From contig NW_026262668.1 in the NCBI RefSeq assembly GCF_021869535.1, positions 73,925,558 through 73,989,557 on the forward strand: a stretch of 64,000 bases of DNA. The letters run 5' to 3'. Below are positions 57,628 to 64,000 of the stretch, piece after piece. Below the pieces are notes generated by a model. It was not told the DNA's origin. It was given only the letters and a program-made list of their open reading frames with translations, and ran no database searches. Origin of the DNA: Mytilus californianus. Lineage: Eukaryota > Mollusca > Bivalvia > Mytilida > Mytilidae. The stretch's first letter is position 1. Every line of letters starts with the position of its first letter. Position numbers and translations under genes: made by a program.

Positions 57628-60470
57628 ATGACTCATTCAGATCATCATACTAGTGACAATAGCAATATTACACATACACAGCCATGTTCAGTTCTCCTTA
57701 AATACATTTTGAATTTTGATGACTCTGAACAACACTGTCTCATTTCGAAATGTGGAACTAATGGCTGCAAAACTTGTGAAATTTTAATAACAGACGCTCA
57801 ATTCACTAGCAATTTAACTAAAAAGTCTTACTTTACTAGAAGTTACGATGATCTGAATTGTAAATCTATAAATGTCGTCTACGGATTAGAGTGTAACCTT
57901 TGTGGATTGGTTTACGTCGGTGAAACGAAAGGAAGGCTAAACAAACGTATGTGCGGCCATAGATCAGATATCAACCTCAATGCAGACGACATTCTGTACC
58001 AGCGTTTTAATCAGCCTGATCATTCCATCGTTTCTATGACAGTTCGTATAATCGAAAAAATATAACACAAGACTAACAATCCTCAACTTGCAACGCCTCT
58101 CCGTAGACAAAAAGAGGACTACTGGATTCGACAATTGGGAACTGCAACACCATATGGTTGCAATGACAAAATTGATGGTATAGGTATTCTATCTAGTCCT
58201 TCCTGTTGCTCGGTGAATGTGATGAATATTTTCAACTCTACTCCTCGACGTAGACGCAGTCATGGTCATCGTCATTATACATCACCTACTTTGCATGATG
58301 TCTCTATTAATGACTTGCTGCCATTTATACAAAAGCCATTAGGTATTCATCACATTCGCACGAAACTGTATTCATTACCCCTTTCAAAACTTCATTCTCT
58401 GTTCAATTTATGTTTGGAAACCACTGTTACAAACCCTCATTCAAACCAATACAAACTTACAGCTATCATTTCGGATATTGCAAGTCACAGACTTTTCAAA
58501 GCAGTTCGCATTGGAAAAGATGAAAAAGAGAAAAGATCTTTTCTTAAACTTTCCTTTGCCAACAAAGGTCTCGATGGCGTCAACTTAGGCAATATCCTTC
58601 ATCATAAATTAGTTCAGTCGAAAATACCTCCTTATTTTAAAGATCAGTCTGTACCAATAATTTCTTATACCTATACCAAACCAATTGCAACTAAAATTTT
58701 CAATTTCAAACACGTTTTGCAGGATCTCAACATTGACGACTTCAAGTCTAAACCTCCTGATTGCACCTGTGCTAGTTCCCAATTCACATATAATCCGACT
58801 GGCCACGTTATTACCGGAGACCTCAACATTGTCAATAACACTTTCCTGCGAAATTTGTTATCCAAAGGTCCGAAATATCGTGAGCCTAAATCCATCAATT
58901 GGAAATACAACTTCAAAATACTGATGGATTCAGTCGAGGATTATGCCAGGCAATAGGCTAAACGCGAGAAAGAAGACGTAGATACACTTTCCGAATGGAT
59001 TAAGGCTGTGAGGTCGTTGATACAAATCCGAATTAAGAAACTAAATGGGCATATCAATACCCACGCTACATCAATTTTTAAAGACCCAAATGTTGCAAAA
59101 CACTTGACCTACCTCCATGACAAATATGTTGTTGTCCCCGCAGATAAAGCCCCAAACAACATCGTTTTTGTGTGTAAATATCATTACATAAACTGCTTGA
59201 TAAATGAATTAGGAATTGACAATTCACTTGGAAACTCAACATATACCCTCACGACACCTACCAAAGAGGAAATCCTGGATAATCATAGGTCTGTTCTATT
59301 TTCCTTCGGAATTTCAACCAAAGATGAAGAACTGGATCTTCCATCACTGTATTGGATACCTAACCTACATAAGTGTCCTTACAAACAACGGTATATTGCT
59401 GGGTCTTCCAAGTGCTCCACGAAACCTCTTTCTAAATTATTAACATCTATTTTATCAGCAATCAAAGCCGGGCTCCAAAGTTATTGTGAAACTGCCTATT
59501 CTAGAGGTGGCGTGAATCAGATGTGGATACTAAAAAATTCCAAAGATCTTTTAGAGTACATACAATCTAAGACTCTCTCATCTTGCAGTAGTATTAAAAC
59601 ATTTGACTTTTCTACACTTTACACAAGTATTCCCCATTCCAAACTAAAAGACAAATTGAAAGAGTTGGTATTACTTTGTTTCATTAAAAAGAATGGCGAA
59701 CGTAGATACAAGTATCTTGTCTTGGGGAGGGATAAATCCTACTTTGTAAAGAATCACTCTGATTCAAACAAAAAATTCTCTGAAACTGACATTATCAAGA
59801 TGCTTGATTTCTTGATTGACAACATATTTGTTACGTTTGGAGGACGTGTTTTTCAACAGACTGTCGGAATTCCAATGGGAACTAATTGTGCCCCTCTTCT
59901 TGCCGACTTGTTTCTTTATTATTATGAGGCTGACTTCATACAGGAACTTCTTAGGAAGAAAGATAAGAAGTTAGCAATATCCTTTAACTCTACGTTCCGC
60001 TATATAGATGATGTTCTCTCACTAAATAATACAAAATTTGGTGACTATGTTGAACGAATCTATCCCATCGAGCTAGAGATAAAGGATACTTCAGATACAG
60101 TTAAGTCTCATATCTTGACTTACATCTAGAAATTGACAATGAGGGTCGGTTGAAAACAAAACTTTACGACAAAAGAGATGATTTCAGTTTCCCAATTGTG
60201 AACTTTCCATTTCTATGTAGCAACATTCCAGCAGCGCCTGCATACGGAGTATATATCTTCCAATTGATACGATATTCCCGGGCTTGTGTTTCCTATCATG
60301 ATTTCCTTGATATAGGATTGCTGCTCACAAGAAAGCTATTAAACCAAGAGTTCCAAATGGTGAAGTTGAAATCATCCCTTCGTAAATTTTACGGACGCCA
60401 TCACGAGTTGGTTGACCGTTATGGAATAACCGTTTCACAGATGATATCGGATATGTTCCTTATGTCGTAA
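57628..60470 (+). pseudogene. Naiad polyprotein: N-terminal GIY-YIG endonuclease, CxC linker, reverse transcriptase
   Basis: One frame runs 57628-60108 and a second to 60470, ~948 codons in all. Residues 42-50 hold a cysteine cluster (KCGTNGCKTC). The GIY-YIG core is at 83-113 (VVYGLEC, CGLVYVGETKGRLNKRMCGH). The linker has DCTCASS (CxC, 58762-58770) followed by GHVITGDLNIV. RT motifs are FDFSTLYTSIPH (Asp codon 59605), GIPMGTNCAPLLADL (from 59869) and FRYIDDVL (Asp codons 60007 and 60010). Nuclease before RT plus the CxC motif is diagnostic of the Naiad/Chlamys clade; canonical Penelope has the nuclease last. Lesions: TAA at codon 146 (58063), TAG at codon 443 (58954; TGG in the 2708 copy) and a 4-base loss at ~60108. 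No in-frame TGA is seen, so no selenocysteine codons. The catalytic residues survive, so loss of function looks recent. Confidence 0.93.
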
Positions 60471-60473
60471 CTA

Positions 60474-60690
60474 CAATACCCTTCCCTTTTCACGAATGTG
60501 ACTTACCGAATTAGACTATTTACCGGATTTGTAATAACATAAGCCACACGACGGGTGCCACATGTGGAGCAGGATCTGCTTCAATACCCTTCCCTTTTCA
60601 CGAATGTGACTAACCGAATTAGACTATTTACCGGATTTGTAATAACATAAGCCACACGACGGGTGCCACATGTGGAGCAGGATCTGCTTA
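60474..60690 (+). repeat. 108-bp tandem duplication in the Naiad 3' UTR
   Basis: Units 60474-60581 and 60582-60689 both start CAATACCCTTCCCTTTTCAC and end GGAGCAGGATCTGCTT; they differ at one or two bases. The copy at 4349 has a single unit lacking the first ~20 bases. Confidence 0.92.
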
Positions 60691-60878
60691 CCCTTCCGGA
60701 GCACCTGAGATCACCCAGTTTTTGGTGGGGTTCGTGTTGCTTAGTCTTTAGTTTTCTATGTTGTGTCATCTGTACTATTATTTGTCTGTTTGTCTTTTTA
60801 TTTTTGGACATGACGTTGTCAGTTTGTTTACGATCTATGAGTTTGACTGTCCCTCTGGTATCTTTCGTCCATCTTTTA
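60691..60878 (+). repeat. Tail C (remainder)
   Basis: ACCCTTCCGGAGCACCTGAG to CTTTCGTCCATCTTTTA, matching 4440-4633 closely. Confidence 0.9.
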
Positions 60879-60978
60879 AGCCAATAGGAAATGAAATGAT
60901 AAGCATATTGCCGTTCCAACATGAAACATTTATTTACGAAGGTATCATTGAGTGATATAACAGAATAACACCAATATA

Positions 60979-61172
60979 AAAGAAAGGCGAACGATACCAA
61001 AGGCACATTGAAACTCATAAGTCGAAAACAAACTGACAATGCCATGTCAAAAAATGAAAAACCACCAAAAGACAAACAACAATATGCAAAACACAACACA
61101 GAAAACTTAAGACTGAGCAACACGAACCCCACCTAAAACCGGGGGCGATCTCAGTTGTTTCGGAAGGAAAGC
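60979..61172 (-). repeat. Tail C, inverted, tail to tail with the Naiad copy
   Basis: AAAGGCGAACGATACCAAAG, CATAAGTCGAAAACAAACTG, GAGCAACACGAACCCCACCT and GGGGCGATCTCAGTTG are the reverse complement of tail C. It stops without an RT fragment. Confidence 0.87.
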
Positions 61173-61763
61173 GCATTAAGTCTTATGATAAAGTTTCATT
61201 TTGCTCATATTGTAGTTTTCGTGTAGTGTTTTGTGCCTTTAATAATTTGGCCAAAGTGTTGCCTGTTATTCCTGGAATAATTTTTTAATTGCTCTTTCAT
61301 TATGTTCTCAGCTTTGTCACCTCTTTTTGATTTTTTTCCTAAAGAAACCTTGCTAAAACGTACAGTTTTATATTGTGACAATGCAATATCCCTGTCTACT
61401 ATTATTTATATATCCATACAAAGCCATCAAATTAATTAAGTGACCGAATTTCTATTTAAAGTCACGACTATGAACTGACGACTTTTTTGTAAAGTGTGCA
61501 TATTTTTATTAACTGCGATGTAACTATGTTATGTTATAGTAATTACTCAAAATGTTTACATGTGTCATCTGAGGCTTTTTAATTTAAAGTAAAACGCAGT
61601 TTGTTTTTTGTTTTACAAGTTTTATACACGAGAAGCAATTCTAGTTAACACGACATGTATATACTTTAATGTTTTTTAACATAAGAAATATATATGTAGG
61701 ATATAAATTGACATAAAATATCAGACCTTGTAAATTCATTATACTTTCATATCAAAACAAGTT
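61173..61763. other. Probable 3' UTR and downstream region of the minus-strand transporter
   Basis: TTTATT at 61505-61510 is AATAAA on the minus strand, a possible polyadenylation signal ~255 bp after the stop. This is suggestive only. Confidence 0.35.
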
Positions 61764-62560
61764 TTATCGTTCAAGAGCAGTTTCATTTTCTTCATTTTTC
61801 CCTTTTTCTTGTTTTCTGAGAATATGCCATATAGTCATTCCCTCAACTCTTAATAACAGAGTGAACATACTTCCTGAGAAAACAATTACACCTATTACCC
61901 AAAACCACCAACTTGGTTCTACATCAACTAATTGAACCCAAATGGTATTCCAGATAAGGGCCCCTGTGTTGCCTCCAGCACCAACAACCCCAGAAATCAC
62001 ACCTATTCGCTTGGCATGAACATATGGCACGATGGAATATGTCGTACCTTCTGATGCTTGAACAAATACACTTGTTATAACCAATGTACAAATGGCCGAC
62101 GGAATAGATTTCATCTGGCTGAATATTACTAGCATAATTCCTTCTCCCGCTAAACAGAGTTGGTGAGCTAACAGACGTCCTGGGATTTTGTAGTGCTTGA
62201 AGCAAACATCCGAAAATGTTCCCCCAAAGGCACGTGCAAACAGATTCATTAGTCCAAAAAGAGATGCAATTAAACTAGCAGTACTCTGGTTTAAGACACT
62301 ACATGACAAATTTACTTCTTCCTTATCAATAAAATTGGCTACAGTCGAATTACTGTTTGATATTGTAACTGTAGTTTCGTTGCAACCTTCGATTTTAAAT
62401 TGATATAAAAAGTATAAATTGAGAATGGTGTTTCCAGCAATTTCCACTCCAAAACACATACCATATTGTACGATCAACAGTGAAATTGTAATGTAAGTCC
62501 ATACTTTTGGCTGTTTATTTAGATGCGACTTGTGGTGTCCTTTCATTGGTAGGTTTTCAC
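61764..62560 (-). CDS. Terminal exon of an MFS nitrate/nitrite porter-like transporter (NRT2/NarK type)
   Basis: Minus-strand exon from an acceptor (TTGCTTATAG, 62570-62561) to a TAA at 61764; 264 residues, joined in phase 1 to an upstream exon not found in the window. It encodes the C-terminal half of a 12-helix MFS protein. A helix (WTYITISLLIVQYGMCFGVE) is followed by a long loop with candidate N-glycosylation sites (NET, NST, NLS, NQS). Next come ASLFGLMNLFARAFGG, with the Arg that matches a conserved anion-binding position in the family, then FSD and the GRL loop, then SEGTTYSIVPYV and the signature GVVGAGGNTGA, and a last helix ending TLLLRVEG. The cytosolic tail is charged (RKQEKGKNEENE). 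The GGNxG motif and SEG..VPxV are typical of nitrate/nitrite porters. The animal substrate is unproven. The frame is intact, so this is likely a live gene. Confidence 0.85.
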
Positions 62561-62859
62561 CTATAAGCAATATTTTACCATTTGGTTAGTATTTCATTTT
62601 TGAAAATAAATATACATGCATGACATAATGGACTTTTTATAATGTGTTTTCATTCAGAGTCGTTTTCATACAATGTCACAAAAGTCCCTTTTTTCCTTTT
62701 CTATCGCGCTTATGACAGCCTTCAAGGAATTTTGCAAGAAATAATATAACTTAATAACGATATTTCGTATGCTTGCATTTCATTTTCGAATTTCCATGAA
62801 AGTTAGTTGCTTCAAACATAGAATCCATTGAAACAAGATTTCTTAATTGTAAAATTAAG
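62561..62859. other. Intron of the transporter gene, no other feature
   Basis: No additional exon recognised upstream of the acceptor. Confidence 0.4.
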
Positions 62860-63000
62860 TAATCTCTTCGAAAGTTTTGCGGATGCCATCGTGGTTTGTT
62901 TGTACGTTATTGAATATTTGTAACAGATGGCCAAAGATATGTTCCATTTGTCGTTGCTACAATCCAGTCCCTTTTTCATCGTTGATGAATATCACCAAAT
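62860..63000 (+). pseudogene. Degenerate Naiad C-terminal fragment
   Basis: CTTCGAAAGTTTTGCGGATG aligns with CTTCGTAAATTTTACGGACG of family 1. CAGATGGCCAAAGATATGTT and the GTCGTTGCTACAATCCAGTC stretch equal the stop-codon region and the CAATACCC start of tail C. It lies in the transporter intron. Confidence 0.7.
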
Positions 63001-63594
63001 GCGACAAGGGAATCAGATTGTTTTTCACTTTAACGGAGTATTTAAGTGCTACCCGGTATTTTAGTTTAATATTGTTGCTGAGTATTACGTGTTCTGTTTA
63101 CTTTTTTGTGAACTGTTTTTTTTTTGTCTGTTAGCCTAGGTGTCTGATTGATCTATTTGAACATTTGGTATTATTGGCATATTTGCGCGTTCACTTATAC
63201 TAAGTTTAAGTATTTTGAGGTCATGTTTCTTATATTCGTATACTCATCTGAGGTTTGAAGAGTGAAAACCTTCATCCAAATTTAGAGAGGATCTGATAAA
63301 ATATGAAGGTGTTTTCCCAGCGACAATAGCAAAAAATGGTTATCAATTAAAATTTAGGGAAAATATCTCGTGTAAGGAGTCGATTGGTGACTTCAATCAT
63401 TTCACTTATTTGAAGATCTTGTGTTGCTAATAAGATTGCTGTCAGTCTCAGTAAATCTTTCATAGTTTTCAAGATATCAGCTGAAAACACTAATAATCAT
63501 GTCAACTTAGTACTATCACCTACAAAAACGTTTTTGTTGGCATCTTTGTCAAATTTACTATCAACTACAACAACTTTTTGATGGCGCCTTTGTT
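63001..63594. other. No gene; possible diverged tail C and other repeat debris
   Basis: GTTTACTTTTTTGTGAACTG and TTGTCTGTTAGCCTAG vaguely follow tail C order up to ~63150. Nothing else is supported. Confidence 0.3.
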
Positions 63595-63965
63595 AGATTT
63601 ATTTGTATGTTTGTTTAAATATGTAAGTCAGTTGTGTTGTATGTCTGTGATGTATGTTTACACAGTTATGGCTGCTGGATCCCAACTATTGTCACATTAA
63701 CCTATTATGTCTGTTTGGGTTAATTACCCAATTTTGTCAATTTAACGGAACTATAAACAAGCTAGGTCAAGCTAGCTATAAAACTAGGTTTAACCCACCG
63801 TTTTCTTCGGAAAATGTCTGTACCAAGTCAGGAATGTGACAGTTGTTTTTTCATTCGTCCTGTTGGTTGATAAAGTTTGATTTTGTCAGGTTTCATGGAC
63901 TTCCCCTTTTTTGAATTTACCTTGGAGTTCGGTATTTTTGTTATTCTTTTTGTCTCTAATAATGT
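63595..63965 (+). repeat. Dispersed repeat B2, plus orientation
   Basis: GGCTGCTGGATCCCAACTAT, TGTCTGTTTGGGTTAATTAC, AAAACTAGGTTTAACCCACC, GTACCAAGTCAGGAATGTGA and TGGACTTCCCCTTTTTTGAA are the plus-strand forms of B2 blocks. It is the most complete B2 copy here. Confidence 0.82.
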
Positions 63966-64000
63966 GTTGAATAACGATTTCGGCCATGTTGACTTATCTG

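Larger units (their letters stand above)
57590..60878 (+). mobile_element. Near-complete Naiad Penelope-like retroelement (family 1)
   Basis: Spans the coding region 57628-60470 and 3' tail C. The end at 60878 is set by the shared 3' terminus with 4633. The 5' end is uncertain, between the ATTA run at 57582 and the ATG. An inverted tail C (60979-61172) follows after ~100 bp, giving an opposed tail-to-tail arrangement. Confidence 0.8.

Noticed and set aside
58671-58916. Antisense open frames within the Naiad coding region
   Set aside because: They are shadows of the sense frame, which carries all conserved motifs.
60581-61132. 183-codon open frame on the minus strand across two tail C copies
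   Set aside because: It is created by the inverted arrangement of a non-coding 3' tail; the translation only reflects repeat sequence.

Overview
This is AT-rich, intron-bearing, repeat-dominated animal DNA. It most likely comes from a bivalve mollusc, probably a mussel (Mytilus or a close relative). That placement is an inference from three things: many fragments of Penelope-like retroelements with an N-terminal GIY-YIG nuclease (Naiad type), a pearl-like element with ~160-bp internal repeats and a GGAC microsatellite, and dispersed-repeat motifs I recognise from bivalve genomes. Nothing resembles a bacterial or viral gene layout. I see no CRISPR array, rRNA or convincing tRNA gene.

Two host genes are supported, both on the minus strand and both partial. 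(1) A WAS/WASL-interacting protein (WIP/WIPF) gene has a proline-rich exon (16798-17380) and a WASP-binding exon (12928-13038). The splice phases match, and the 3.76-kb intron between them holds a 1.67-kb terminal-inverted-repeat element. (2) The last exon (61764-62560) of an MFS transporter of the nitrate/nitrite porter (NRT2/NarK-like) family carries the C-terminal six membrane helices. Two weaker candidate exons are listed (28595-28812 minus, 34858-35010 plus).

The rest is mobile DNA. At least three Naiad families are present. Family 1 has a near-complete copy at 57628-60470, broken by two stop codons and a 4-base deletion, and a 5'-truncated copy at 2708-4348. Family 2 has a decayed minus-strand copy at about 41250-44040. 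Family 3 has pieces at 4860-5350 and 52590-53664. Smaller Naiad relics lie at 6600-7750, 11795-12110, 23765-24170, 36195-36312, 49500-50160 and 62860-63000. The most frequent dispersed repeats in the window are the 3' tails of these same families (called tail A and tail C below). One non-LTR retrotransposon (30630-34383) retains a partial APE endonuclease and a reverse transcriptase with several inactivating mutations; a second LINE relic lies at 21795-22315.

Other structures are a SINE-like retroposon in two copies with clean 11- and 13-bp target duplications (29231-29656, 38379-38789), several inverted-repeat (MITE-like) elements, a near-perfect palindrome at 47981-48262, several minisatellites, a ~770-bp direct repeat framing the first 9 kb, and dispersed repeats containing hammerhead-ribozyme-like core sequence. 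The genes do not form a pathway; the window reads as two unrelated host genes embedded in layered retroelement insertions.
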